Shown here piece by piece: positions 22,492 to 35,089 of a stretch of DNA of 64,000 nucleotides (position 1 is its first letter; each line of letters opens with the position of its first letter). Position numbers and translations under genes: made by a program. Below the pieces are notes generated by a model. It ran no database searches. It had not been told where the DNA came from and was given only the letters and a program-made list of their open reading frames with translations. This DNA comes from Pisolithus tinctorius (Eukaryota > Basidiomycota > Agaricomycetes > Boletales > Pisolithaceae). The stretch spans positions 558,001-622,000 of the forward strand of contig JANFAH010000030.1 of NCBI GenBank assembly GCA_024663395.1, written 5' to 3'.

Positions 22492-25400
22492 TCAGAATGT
22501 GAACTTGGAACCATCGTCATCGTCAGTGTCAGAGTGGGTTACGTCCTCACCACCATCCTCAAGTCCACCATCTGCTTGAATGGAATCTAAGTCACTGTTT
22601 TGATCTTCAGTGTCATGGCTGTCATCGAGACCCTTCTCTCCCTCCCCGTCCAGGTCATTACCACTGGCACTGTCGACACTTGGCTCCGGGGGTGTTTCAA
22701 ATTCAGATTCATCAGCATCTTCAAGTTCATATCCAGGTTTCTTCCTCAGCGATTCTGGTAGACAGTACTGAACATCATGTCCAATACCGATACCAGCGAA
22801 CCGAGCGAACATATCACGGTCTGCAAAGCTGTGTGAACCGTGTCAGTGGAGCGAAAAAAACCCTTTAATTTTAAACTCACATATTAACGTAGTATGCTGT
22901 CCAATCATCAGCCTCATTGGCAGAGCGCCCCATGGAAGGACCATGTCGAAGAAGCGAGTCAGTGCGGCCATCATGGAATGCTGGAATAAGGTGACAAGAA
23001 CGGATAACAAGCGAAGGGTCGAGGAAACCAAAGGCAGCGGGTGAGTCTGGGATGAACCCAATCTTCGGGAGACGGGCACTCTGAAAGCCCCACTTGTACC
23101 TGGGTACAACTCCAAACCACCGGACCCAAAGCAACTCCATGGTTTTCTCGGTTTCACCATAATGAACTCCTATAAGGAAAGCGCCCAATACTCGTGCATA
23201 CCAATAAGGATGAGAATCAGGACCCTCCTCTCGTGATAACATCATAATGGTAGCATCGCGTCCTGGATGTAGGGTGTCTTGTTCACGGCGCATGTCGTAG
23301 GAGGTGTAGTTTATTTGAAAACGCTTTGGTTGAAGGACTCTGTTGAGACCGCCCACGAAGGTGACAGCGTCTCATTCTTTGCTAGTAAAAGACCATTCAT
23401 CTCCGTCGTAATCCAAGTTCAGTAGTCGGGAAAGAAGGTGATCTTTCAGCTTCGGAACAAAGCCCTTGCCAAATACAATAAGGAAACCAGTTTTGGGCAG
23501 TAGGACTTCATCTTACCTTCAAGGCTGGATCATCCCGGTTTCGACTGAGAAGCTCTGCGAGATTGATAGCATTTTTGGCGGAATCTGACAAATGGTGGTG
23601 AGTCATACACGAAGAAGCTGCTTCATCCGTGGCTTTCATGAAAGATTCGCCTGCAGCATCCAATTGACGTCCGACGCGAGTATGTCGTCTCTCCTGCTTC
23701 GCAAGTTGCCTTGCAGGTTCTTTTTTATTTGTACTCCGATAAAACCTCTTGAGAAGGCAGTGAGCGAGTTCACCCTAATATTTGAAGTGAGTACTTCTTC
23801 TATCGCTAGAAGCCATAAGATGGCCTACTATCTGAGTAGTGTACGAGTCAGTTGTTCCAAATGTGCGTATCGAATTCACGTAATCTCCAAGAGCATGAAG
23901 CTTGTAAGTCGAAAGGTTGAAGGTCTTCTGTCTAGTAGTTGGCACCGAGGTGGTTTGAGTAGGTTCAAGACTAATTTTATTCTCCTGTCTCCGGCGTTGA
24001 GCAGTAGCCTCTGAAGGTAGTTCCATTGTCTTGAATGCCGAACAGGTGAAGTCTCGGAATTTGCGAAGCTGGCGTCCAAGAAGCCGGGTGGCTTCCTCAA
24101 GTTGTTGAAGTGAATCGTCTGTGTGGATGCGAAGCTTTGCAAGTGCGTGCCACTGGGCTAGCCGGAAAAGCAAGGTACGAATTATTGCATCGTGTTCAGA
24201 AGGAAGCAGTCCTTCGAACGCGGGGATGGCGCACTGGTAATAAGCGACAATCATTTCTCGGGACATCAGGATACAAAAGTTTAAATTACCTGTAGGATAT
24301 CTTCAAAAGTCCGTGCTGTTTGCTGGCGCACCTCTGATATATTTGAGGGAAACCGACGTATTGCACTTTTTCCAAAGGATGAAATCTGGTGGAAACTTTA
24401 CAGAAACTATCAGTCAGCACGTATTGAAGTTAAAAAGAGTACGGTCGTACCGTTTATCGAGACTAATTACTGTGTCGGGGCTTATCGAATGAAGGAGCCT
24501 TAACAAGTGCTTGAAGACGGACTTGAAGACACCCAATTCGAATTCATGGAGGAGATCAACAGTAATGATGGCGAAGATGTCCAGTCCAAAAGGTCCAAGA
24601 ATGTCCGCAAATGAGTTCTATAGTCATTTGTAAGGTTATATGCAAGGATAATGAAGGAGTGACATACGAATGTTGGCACAAACGAAAGCTCCTTCAAGCG
24701 GCGTTCAGGAATTGCCCCCCTGATTGGAGCTCCCAAGCTGTAGATAGCATTGCGAGCAGCTGATATCCAATCCCAGCAATAACGTCGTATTTTTGTGAGC
24801 CTTCCAGACACATCCGACAGGAGCCCAAGGCGACTAAACTCTTCTTTCTTTATGAGGCATCGTGGGCATGGACAACTACCTTTGTCATGAATACCAGCTA
24901 ATAGTACCCTATAAACGGAACTGTTAGTTTTGTTGTCTTTGAGTGGAAACACCGTACTTCTCAGGATAGTCTGCTGAGTATGTAAAGATGCGAGGGAAGA
25001 TTCGACGATGTACTCCATCATAGCACTTAACTATAAAGCCATCCCTATATGCCTCGACGAATTCCTCATCTAACAGTACTTTCCACACTGCGTGAAATAG
25101 CTCTCGCTTACAGTGGGTGAGAACATCGTTATAATTCTTCTTCTTCATGAAATCGGACATGAACGCGATAATGGATGGCGGAAGCTACATAAAGAGCATC
25201 AGGTATGAATGATAATAAACCGGTAGTCAGGTTGGATAACTTACCGTTGGCATAAACACGATCGGATGACAAGCACGAGAGTTGGGACACGCACGCATAT
25301 ACTTTGACTGATTCCCGAAAAATAGATAGATTGGCCAGGCCGAGGCGTCACCGAAGTGTGCAAGATGGGTGGCATCGGACCAAAACATCAACCCAGCAAT

Positions 25401-26729
25401 CACGCGCTCCAGCTTGCATCCATCATTGCGGCTTTCCTTTTGCAACTCGTCATGGGCTTTGTTCCACGCGTCCGAGGTGTAGAGTTCATCGTACAACCGC
25501 TGTTCACGACCAGTAGTAGTTGATTTCCATACCCGTTTGAATGGGGTGAGATGGAACCATTTTGCAGTGTCTTCTGCAAAAGCAGAGCGGATGACTGTGA
25601 CAAGTCGGCAATACAAGACCCCTGGGATGGTAAATATTCGCCCATTTCCATTCGCATCGTGTTCCCTGGTTGGTACCAGAATATCCACAGCAGTTTCCTT
25701 CCAGTTGTCCTGCTGAAAGATATCGTCTGGTGCTAATGTGGCCTCGGAAGTATCAAAACGTTTCATTTCTGTGTGAGCATTGAATCCGTCCAAATCCTGG
25801 GTGCTGAAGTCGTCTGATCTGAGGACTGAATTGACTAGACGAGTAACCTCGGCCTCGGATTTCTGCTTGCTTCCAGACATCATCCAAGTCATTAATCTCC
25901 AGATACTCATGTTTTTCCAGGGCCAAGGTGGCAGGGGAGGTAAGGACTTGGATGCAGCGATGGTGTCTGGAGGGTCAGAGTCAATGTTTGTATTGGAGAG
26001 CTGATCGATAGAGACAAAGGAATCTGGGTCGTAAGATGGCCGGTGACGATATATCTGTGCAATGCCGAAGTTATTGAAGGACGTTCGAATAGAATCAAAT
26101 ACGTGGAGGATAACACGAGGGAGACTAGTGGAAGGCTGGGGTTCGGAAATGGGCAAAGCGGGCACGGGTAGTTCTGGCAGGACATCCCTGAATTGTGCAG
26201 GCAAGCGTCGTGACCGAGCAGGTCGGGAGGCTCCAGAACACTCAGCCTCATTCTGTGTCTCGTCGGGCAGGGCCACCGGGGGCGCTTCTGTGGAAGGTGC
26301 CGGGTTGGAGGCGGGCACGCTGGCAGGTGGGTGGTTAGGTTGGCCTGGGGGGGTGCTGGGGGGCAGCAGGGAATCGCTGGGATCGGACACACTTAGAGAG
26401 TGAGAGTACAAAGGGGGATCCGCGGGTCGTTCTATGGGCTGCACCAGTGAAGACACGCCAGCCTCATCCTGGTGATTGTGTTCAGCAATGTTGGACTTGG
26501 GGACAGAACGGAACAGGCCTACCTTGTTCATATCCAAGCCGAACTTTGCCCGCTTTGGATAGGCACCTTCAGTGTCATCCAAGCCTCGAAAGTTGCGCTT
26601 TCGCCACTGCACCTGTGAGTTTAATCGCTGCTGCCAGTGAGCGCAACTTGAGCGGTGGCGGGTTAGAGAACTGGGTGAATCAAAGGCTCGTGGACAGGGA
26701 CCACCACATCTGAACCTACGGTCGTCCAT
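22492..26729 (-). mobile_element. Plavaka-type DNA transposon, transposase gene with one internal stop
   Basis: The likely start is ATG 26727-26729, which puts a C2H2/C2HC zinc finger (RFRCGGPCPRAF...RHRSSC) at the N-terminus, followed by a Pro/Ser-rich stretch. The Plavaka transposase core follows in about eight exons. Its motifs are LYDELYTSDAWNKAHDEL, VIAGLMFWSDATHLAHFG, PIYLFFGNQSKYMRACPNSR, CPCPRCLIKKEEFSRLG, ITVDLLHEFELGVFKSVFKH, GELAHCLLKRFYRSTNKK, NYTSYDMRREQDTLHP and WVRWFGVVPRYKWGF. It ends in a long acidic tail at 22492. Introns are short and well formed. One TGA in frame (23372-23374) sits where relatives seem to have Arg, probably a CGA to TGA change. Terminal inverted repeats were not found. 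Confidence 0.85.
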
Positions 26730-26929
26730 TAGGAGGTGAGGAAGCTGGAGGAAACTGTAAGGGATACTGTGAATGATACCACATGATGTGACACAACTAT
26801 CAAGAGTAACGAGCACCACTGACCAGGATAAGAAGCACCTGCTAAGTCGTCGAGGCCGAGTTGAATCTGACAATCTCAAGGAGTATATTGTGCAAGCCAA
26901 CAGTTTTCGCAAGAGTCGATGTTCACGTT

Positions 26930-28700
26930 CAGTAGCCTGGGTGTGTCACATGAGATTATACAAGTACATTAATCAAATACCCACTTGTCCACCCAAGCAG
27001 TATGCACGGCAACTCTGTACCTCCTCCCTCCATGCAACCCCCCTCACAGCGATCTCCTTACCAGTCCGACCCTACAACAGGGCATGTGCAGCGGCCGCCA
27101 CAGCGACCACAATCCCAGCCTCAGTGCCCACCTGGCAGACCACCATCACAGACCGGACCATCGCATACCCCATGATCCTCGTAGTCCCAGCTTCCGCCAT
27201 CTGATCTCGTCCCACCTACACGGATGCCTCCCCAAAGCCAACCCCAAGCATCTCCCCTTCAGTAACGACAATCGCCGTCCATACAACCACCCATCGCACC
27301 ACGTCCACCGAAAGGAGGACCGTCAACAAACGCAGTACCTATGACCCCCGCCATCGCCCCAGCGTTTTCTCTCCGTTCAAGAATTCGAAGCTTCCTACGT
27401 ATGGACGCACAAGTGTGACTATTTCCTGTTCAGCCCCAAGAAACGCGCACCCGAATCAAACTCGTCAGTCTTGCTGGGCTGCGGAGGGTACAGTTCTCTC
27501 CTGGAATAGCACACTCCCGGTTGAACATGGAAGATAACTATTTCGAACAGATGCTCAAACCCAAGATTGCCATGGTGGAGATGGTAGCTGGCAGTAAGGT
27601 GACTTAGTACGAAACACATCTCCATGATGACGAGGAAATTACTGACGGAAAGCAAAAAAACCCCAGTCGAGTGTCTGCCTATGGAACTGCCAAGAGTAAC
27701 GTCGTTTCCAAGCTTGCCGAGGTCAGTACAACTTTACCGCTGTCTACGCAACCCTGACTTTACCCCACCAGAAACTTCATTCCACCGGATTGACCCAACT
27801 TCGTAGAGGACCAAGAACTCAATCTGGCCACTTTTTCAGTACAACTCGTTAACCTCGATTCCCTTGTGGTTCAAATGCCAGCAGAGCTGTTAAAACGACC
27901 TACGCAACCTTTCTAAGTCGAGACACAAATTTCTGTCCAACCTATGGAATGGGATGTCAACACAATCAACAGATATCATCCATATCAGGTGCGTGCACCA
28001 CAAGCTGATTAGCCAAATGCTGGAGAGCACTCAGTTCCTTTATATACTTGCAGTCTGCTTGTGGTTAACAGGAGCTACCGACTTCGGCGCCAGTCGTTTT
28101 CTCGTGCTGTCCGCAATGCTTCGCACCCCCGGATGCTATACCCGCAATCTGTGTCTCGACAAGGTGAGTATGATAGAACTATCGCCCTCGACATTCGGCT
28201 CAAAGAAGAGTTACAGAAGTTCATCGCACGTGCCCCCACGCGAAGCTTCACCCTTCTGTCGCATTCACCATTTTTCTATGTGTCGCCCCCCCTTTGTTCA
28301 AGGTGACATTCCTCGTCGCGTCAGGATGACAGTGACCTTCGGCAGAAAACGACAAAGTGGAGGTAAACGATAACATCCATCCCCAGGAACTTGTGAAGAT
28401 AAGTCAGGCATATTCTGGAACGGACCACGACGAGTACGAGGCATGGTGCAGGGGTGTCTACTGCGGAAATCTACTGTTGAGGTGGTGCTACTTGACGCCC
28501 TCTTCAAGTGTATCTGTAATCATATTAGGTACTATCATATACTGTGGGCGCGGTTCCACAAGAAGGGGTTTGCTGATCCACCTCCTGAGTGACCAGACGA
28601 GCATGAAATACACAGCGAGTATATATTGAGATGTCAGAGAATTTACAGCAATTACAATTCAGGTGGGCATAGAAGTGAAGAAAAGGAAAACAGTAACTTT
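26930..28700. other. Degenerate Gln/Pro-rich coding remnant
   Basis: From about 27030 the plus strand reads as Gln- and Pro-rich sequence, then coding-like pieces such as RLNMEDNYFEQMLKPKIAMV (27520) and FVEDQELNLATFSVQLVNLD (27810). Stops and frame changes lie between them. It looks like a worn host gene, perhaps a transcription-related protein, but I cannot name it. Nothing else is supported here. Confidence 0.3.
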
Positions 28701-28727
28701 GCGGTAACTTGGACAATAATCATTCCT

Positions 28728-29746
28728 TCAAAGCAGACAAATAAGTACATGCGACGATGTACACAATGGCTTCCGACACTTACAGTTCCTGCCATACACT
28801 AGAGCCTTCAGGATGTCCTTTAGTAAGGCATTCTGCCAATCCAACGCCTCCTTTATCTCATCCCCAGCGTCCCTGATTGCGTCTGCAATGTTGGCCACTG
28901 TTGGCTCTTGTGTACTACTGTTAAACTCGAAGGGGCTAGCCAACTTTTGCCGCTTCTGGGGGGGAGACGTAGGCAGACTGAACACAACTGGGCGCTGTGT
29001 GGTAGTAGTGCTGCCTCCCAAGCGCTTCGGAGTCTTGGGTACATGTAGGTCTGCATATTCAAAGTGTTAGGTGTGGCAAAAGAACTCACTTCCGGAGCAT
29101 CCAGGCTATCTGACGGCCTTCGCTTTGTGCACGTGTCAGTACTGCTGGCTGCCAATTTCTGCCGCTTCTTGGGAGAAGTTGTAGGCAGAAATATACCCTG
29201 TTCCGGGCGCCGCGTAGAGGTATCTCTGCCTCCCGAGCATTCCGGAGTCTTGAGTATATGTGAGTCTGTATGTTCATGGTCTTATGTGCGGCAAAAGAGC
29301 TTACCTCCGGAGCATCCGGGCTATCTAAGGACCTTCGCTTTATGCCTCCGCCAGTACTACTGGCTGCCAACTCATTCTCACCAGCCGCTGCATTTGCTTC
29401 TACAGTCTGGTAGTGGTCAGCCTTGCATAGAACGAGTGAGCAATTAAAGACCTACCATCTTTTTCTCATGTAGTTCTGCCGTCCTAGGTTGTTTAGCGAA
29501 GAGAGCTGCGTCCAGGTGCCAGCTTTCTCCCCGCAGGCTGCGAATATAATGTCCACCGCCGACCACAGGAGCACCTTGTCCTGTACCACTGATATATGGC
29601 TCCTCGCTATCTGAGTCGAGGGTCACCCCCCCTCTCTTTTCTGAATTGCTAGCTAGGATTTCAGGAGCGGCGTCATTGAAGTCAGGGGAGCATGAGCCAT
29701 GATTTGGGCTGCGGCACCGGCGACCACGGTAAAGTGACCTTGACAT
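28728..29746 (-). CDS. Hypothetical nuclear-type protein with duplicated exon-intron module
   Basis: I take ATG 29744-29746 (MSRSLYRGRRCRSPNHG) as start. Three similar modules follow with the phrase KTP..LGG then SP.KRQKLA, a basic patch typical of nuclear import signals, and KRR.SDSLDAPE before a GT donor. Modules recur at roughly 210-225 bp and include the intron. The last exon has a helical stretch (NIADAIRDAGDEIKEALDWQ) and ends at 28728. With the obvious splice sites the modules do not join perfectly in frame, so either a border is wrong or the gene is broken. No known domain. Confidence 0.4.
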
Positions 29747-29849
29747 GACAGTATCATAGGTTAAGTGCACAATACGATATAGGATGTGGGCATGTCTTAT
29801 AACTTTCGTGTATCGTGGAATCTCTGCCAAATCCAATAGCTACAGTACC

Positions 29850-30879
29850 TCCCGGAACGTGATGCAGTACCCAAAGTATTGTACTTTCAAGGTTTGAAGA
29901 CCCTGTTCAGTCCACGACCGGTAAGCCAAAACGATCGGACTCTTACTAAAGGACCTCCCATTCGGACCGGCAGGTTCAACAGCTCGCAAACCAGTACATA
30001 TTTAACACTGGCGACTCCGTGGGATCGGGACCAGTGTGTTCGAGGGATACATATACGTACTTAAGCTTTTTTGTAGCTATTGATTCGGTGAACAGCCTCA
30101 GTCTTCCCTGCACTTACTAATACAAATGTTTGCTTTATTTGACTATGTGCGGCAGACAAGTAGAATGGAGGTTAACTCACTGGTATGTTACTTAGGGAAA
30201 GCGGGAGCTTGAACTCCACTGTTAAACCTTCTTTCAAAATTCCAGCGGAGGTTCTCAGCAAGAGATTAGAACGTATTGACCCTGGATGTTATTCAGCGAT
30301 GTGCACAAGGTTTCAGTGCCATATGAATCCGGACAGTTAAATAACACAATCATCTTTGGAATTCTTCGGTTCATGGTGATCAGGGGCAGTATAAGCTTGG
30401 TGGACCTTACCACTCCAAGTAAAATATTCTGCCGAGAGAGTTGCTCCAGTGGAGACTACACTTTATGGGTCTTACCCGGATCAGGGTAAGGGAAACATGA
30501 CCGCAGACACAGTGACTCAATGTGGGCAGGGACAATGCCTTAGTGTCCCATGTGCGCAGCCATCTGCGATTGATCACAAAGCTTACGGAGAATGGAGTGA
30601 AAATGTTATTTTGTTTTCTTCAATGACACACTTATGGTCAGTGTCGCAGTTGTAACTTATCCTGGAACATTCACATCCAGTGGAGATCGTGGTGGGGCAT
30701 TTCATCAGCTTCCATAGCAGTTGAACGTCGAAACCCAAGGGGGATTGATATTTTACATTGCTGATAAACCTTTAAACCACTGTATTTATCGCTGTGCCAT
30801 CTACTCCTAAACGGAAGTCAAGCCCAGATATATGTGACGATGTGGTTAAGAGAGTTGCGACGCCAGAGGGAAAATAATG
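29850..30879. other. Spacer with one repeat-derived fragment
   Basis: About 1 kb. Bases 29995-30060 resemble 61185-61240: both on the minus strand encode SLEHTGP.P.E.PVLN. The rest contains no frame I recognise. Confidence 0.4.
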
Positions 30880-31870
30880 AAGGAAGTGAAACGCAGCATA
30901 GAGATTTGTTGAAGGGCAGAGGACAGAGAATGACTGGAATGTGAATGAACGAACCAGGGCATTGCTAAGAGTGGAGTAAAGGCAACAACAGGGAGCAAAA
31001 AGGGGTTCTCCTCTTTGGGTACTGTCAGCGACTCAAATGGAACCCAGCACCGAGCAAGATCCCTTCTCCTCAGCTGCTGCACCTCCTCCTCCAGCATTGG
31101 AAGCTGACCAAACCCCGCCAGGATCCAAGTTGTGCAGCAAGCCCGGGTCTTACACGGTGTGAAGGGCATTCGAGGACATGTTCTAGCAGGGCATCTTGGG
31201 GTTGAAAAAAGGTGCACGAGGCGTCCGAGGGTAGCATTAAAGTTGAGAGGTGGGTGGGAGATGTTTGTTAGTTGCGTCGATATGGATTTTGAGAGGTGAT
31301 AGGTCAAAGCCGTTAATTGAACGGATGTCCCTCGCCACCCTCTGTGGAGTCACTAGCACAGACAATGTTGAGTTCGAGGGCCAGTATGAGGAACGCACGC
31401 ATACCACAGTCAAAGAGCCAATGCAGGGCCTTGTTCGTGTTGGTATCAAATGATTCACGGGTGCTCGAAGCAGAGACAACTACTGCTGAGGCAACGCCTT
31501 GGGAGTGGTCAGCCATACCAGCAAGATAGCCACGAAGTTGTCCAGAATCGCATAGGGGCATCGAAGAAAACATAAAGATTTCAGCCGACTCACAATCTCT
31601 CAACTACACTGCTCTTGTATCCTTATTCATCGGTAATACATCCAGCGAGCGACATGGTTGTGCGATCGACAGGTTCCTGGATGCTAAGGGGCTGCTGACA
31701 ATGGAGATACTCTGAGTCTGTCTCGCGATCTCCGGGTTCGCTGAATGCCGCAAATTCGGGAGGGAGCGTGTTAAGGAGTTTCTGGGTGAGGTTGACATGC
31801 CCGATGCCTATGCAGGAGACGGTTAGGACATGTGTGCCACAGTTCCAGGGAGAGGAAGGATGACGTACCA
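30880..31870 (-). pseudogene. Fatty acid synthase beta chain, N-terminal and acyltransferase portion, degenerate
   Basis: Read leftwards: an N-terminal-like piece (QKLLNTLPPEFAAFSEPGD, 31780), then GQLRGYLAGMADHSQGVASA (31530) with the acyltransferase serine motif written as HSQG. NKALHWLFDCGMRAF follows, and in another frame SPLKIHIDATNKHLPPTSQL (31270). Beyond that stops abound. This is the acyltransferase entry domain that is missing from the FAS beta relic at 13968-17480. Both blocks are on the minus strand in the order expected for one gene. Confidence 0.65.
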
Positions 31871-31879
31871 AGGAATACC

Positions 31880-32580
31880 ACCTTCGTAGCTAAGTGAAAG
31901 CGCTAGGAGAAATGACTACTAGAAGGAAAGCACAGAAATAGATGTACGCTAGAGAAAAGAGGGACGAAGAGGAGAAGAGGTAGATCGTGGGTGAGACGAG
32001 AGTGAATACGATCTATCGGGTGTGGGGGGAAGGCCGCGAGTCGCCGAGCATACGATTGGGCACAGCGACCGAATCCCAAGATGCCGATATGACAAGGCAC
32101 GTGGTCCCACGAGGTAATACGAGTAAGAACGTGCGCGTGAAGGATCGGAGGGCATGGGGAGCGGCCTTCTGAGCGTGAGTGAGCAGATGAGTGGAAAGAG
32201 AAAGGCGGGAGGCCACCAGACCGACCACTCACACTAAGAGTGTATGAGTGTGAAAGGGAGGCGTGAGGGAGAGCAAAGTTCGAAAGGTATATGCGCGAGT
32301 TATACGACAGGACAAGCGCAGATGATGAAGTCGAAGACGAAGAGGCGAAGACCCTCAGGAGATAATCTAAGTGTGGGTGACTTAGATTATCTAAGATCAC
32401 GTGATCGCTACGAAGGCCAATCTCACTCTACACGATCGCAAGCTCACTAGTCGCTAGTGAACAGCCATATGATGACCGCCATTGCCTGCCCGAACATCGT
32501 GTCATACTACAGCTCTCTATGGCTGATGCTGACATAGTTCCTCCACGTCGTCTAGCATTTCGGCTCGAATGAATGAATAG
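31880..32580. other. Spacer between FAS and flippase relics
   Basis: About 700 bases, with Ser-rich minus-strand open frames that look like chance. A palindromic GATCACGTGATC occurs at about 32396, embedded near repeated CTTAGATTATCTAAG. No gene recognised. Confidence 0.35.
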
Positions 32581-32639
32581 ACAGCTTGCATGAGTACTTT
32601 TTTGAGCGCCCCTGGTGAGTGCATGTCAGTTCATGCCAA

Positions 32640-34345
32640 TTTGCGACCCAGTATGACTTTGTGTCAAGTGTCTCGAGTGCGTCCCCTCGTTTCGAGTCTG
32701 GCATTTGTGTTCCCATGGCCCGGAGACCTAACAGCGTTCGTCCACACTATCCAAGTCGCAAAGTCGATGGGACAAGTCTCGCACAATTCCATTCCGTTCT
32801 GGAGGTACATGACCAACCGAAAGTTCTTCCGCTCTACTTACCCCCTGTTTGTAGACAGGTTTCAGTCACATTTCCCACCTAACATGGTCCGCAACCAAAA
32901 GTACAACCTATTCACATTTTCCCCCTTCGTGTTGTATAAGCAAATCAAGTTCTTCTTCAACCTCTATTTCCTTCTTGTCGCCCTCTCCCAATTCATACCT
33001 GCGCTCAAGATTGGTACGTTCTTTGAGTATATGCGTAGCTAACTCACTCAGTATCAATATATTCATTCAGGCTTCATCTTCACATACGTCGCTCCTCTTA
33101 CCTTTGTGTTGCGTGTCACAATAGGAAAAGAAGCATACGACGACTACAAACGCCACCTCCGAGATCGCGAGGCCAATTCTCAGAAATACCTCATACTCAC
33201 TCCCTCTCTGTCGCACACTCCTGATTCTGGACCTTATACATGCTCGTTCCTTCATCGAGCCTTCGCCTCGGTGATCTCGTGATTCTAAAAAAGAACCAAC
33301 GTGTCCCCGCTGATATGGGCTGCTGCGTATCTCAGACCCTTCTGGTACTTGCTCCATTCGCACGGACCAGTTGGACGGAGAAACAGACCGGAAGTTGCGT
33401 GTTGCAGTCCCTACTACCCAGAAACTGGGGAGCGACAAAGAATTGAAGATGCTAGAAGGCGAGATTTACGGTGAGTTTTTTGTTTCATCGACGCATGTCG
33501 GTTTAGGAAATTGGTTGTCTTCCTTTTCCTTGGCTTGTTTTCTGACGAATTGATCATTCAGCCGATGTCCCGATCAAGGATCTCCATACGTTTATCGGCA
33601 CACTCACAGTAAACAGCACGTTACCCCCTTCATCTCATGATTCTTCCCCAGCACTTTCGCACACTGCAGCGCCCATGGTGGAGCCATTGATGGCGGAGCA
33701 TGTCGTCTGGTCGAATACAGTGCTTGCTGCCAGGAGTGCCGTAGGGTTTGTCGTATACACTGGGTCAGAGATGAGGGCTGTAATGAACACGAGCCATCCA
33801 GAGACGAAAGTTGGCCTATTGGATCTAGAAATCGACAAACTTGCCGAAGTGAGTGATTCTATGGTCTGAGTGGACTGGTTGTCAAAGCTGATGAGTTGTT
33901 CTACATTCTATGTCCTGTAACGTTTCCATTGTCAGTCGTCCTCGTTGCCCTGAATGGATCCTGTGGCTCGAGGTACATCTGTGTTCCCGTCTTCGATTAT
34001 TTTCTCCTCCATCATTCCCATAAGGTAAGCTTTCGGTCTTCTGGTAGTTAACACAAGCACCCACAGACCATGTCACCTCGCATTGCAGCTTACAGATTAC
34101 TCTTGACATGGGAAAGACGGTGTATGCGAACCAAATCATGACTGATCCTGACATCCCAAATATGGTCGTGAGGACGAGTACTCTCCCCGAAGAACTCGGT
34201 CGAATAGAATATCTAGTTGAGCAACAAGACGGGGACGCTGACTCAAAATGGTAAGCGTGTTCTGAAGTGCATGTCGATAGGCCAATCTTACTTCGGGTGA
34301 TAGAAATGGAGATGAAGAAACTACACATGGGATGTCAGTAATGGA
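32640..34345 (+). pseudogene. Neo1-type P4-ATPase (phospholipid flippase), truncated and inactivated
   Basis: Motifs in order: [20 protein letters not shown] and [20 protein letters not shown] (first membrane segments), TIGKEAYDDYKRHLRDREAN, LRLGDLVILKKNQRVPADM, DGETDRKLRVAVPTTQKLGS, EHVVWSNTVLAARSAVGFVV, MNTSHPETKVGLLDLEIDKL, LDMGKTVYANQIM and RTSTLPEELGRIEYL. The flippase would move aminophospholipids across Golgi or endosome membranes. Frames break near 33230 and 33335. An extra base near 34216 shifts the phosphorylation motif, which reads SNKTGTLTQN: the phosphate-accepting Asp is Asn (codon AAC 34223-34225). Homology stops about 34345, so roughly the last two thirds of the family's length is absent. 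Confidence 0.8.
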
Positions 34346-34680
34346 AGTACGATCAGCTATGAGTTTTTATGCCGTGAGTATGCGTCTGCGCGCGTTACTG
34401 TGCACAATGATTCCAGTCCTTCCGTAGTGTTTCATGTATGTTTTCTACAACTTTCAGCATATTGTGACACTCGCGTAGACATTCATCCTCTTCCGCAGAC
34501 ATTACAATTCCCGATTCCTTTCCACCGGACCGGATACAGAGTTCGTGAGCGCTGAACTGGGGATGAGCGCAGTCAGCGAACGGCGCACGAAATCTGCGTG
34601 AATATGCAGGCCATTCAGTACCTGAGCATGTTGTAGCATCTTTGTGCACGGTGCATTGTTCTTGTGGAGCACCCACCCTG

Positions 34681-35085
34681 CTAGACGTTCGTTTTACTTT
34701 CTGCGTTTGTTCCAGAAGCTGCCATAAGCACATCCCGTCGAACGGTGGGATGGATGGTCGCATCAAATAGTCCAGCGGTTCCAACATGACAGACCGCGAA
34801 CGCATCTGCTCTATACGCCATGCATGTGGAACCATACAGATTTCCCAGACAATCTGTGAGTCTTTCAGCTGTGCAGCCACAATCACCATTGAAATGAAGC
34901 TCATGCACCATAGCTATATCTGCAAACTCATGAAAGCGGACGGTGCGGAATTCTAGGCTAGTATAAAAATCGCCACCCCCAATTAAATAAGTCATAGCTT
35001 GTTGATGGGAGACCTCGCGTCTGCCCATCATAGCGCTAACGGCTTTCATCAGCAGGTTTCGTTCACGCACCGAGGAAGTGGTCTC
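34681..35085 (-). mobile_element. Helitron helicase fragment
   Basis: Open frame with MMGRREVSHQQAMTYLIGGG followed by DFYTSLEFRTVRFHEF. This resembles the segment in basidiomycete Helitron helicases where a lost-copy test phrase (S.QQ...YL..G...YTSH.F) precedes the Pif1-like part. Only about 100 residues remain; the frame on the left (34395-34900) is a shadow. The call rests on memory of one motif. Confidence 0.4.
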
Positions 35086-35089
35086 CTCG

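Noticed and set aside
30000..30050. TGGCGACTCCGTGGGATCGGGACC looked like a tRNA-type primer-binding site of an LTR element
   Set aside because: The similar stretch at 61190 lies inside a longer coding-like frame, both encode the same peptide on the minus strand, and no LTR lies upstream.
31903..32400. Serine-rich 165-residue minus frame
   Set aside because: Low complexity, no start context or splice structure, and overlapping frames of similar length on both strands suggest chance.
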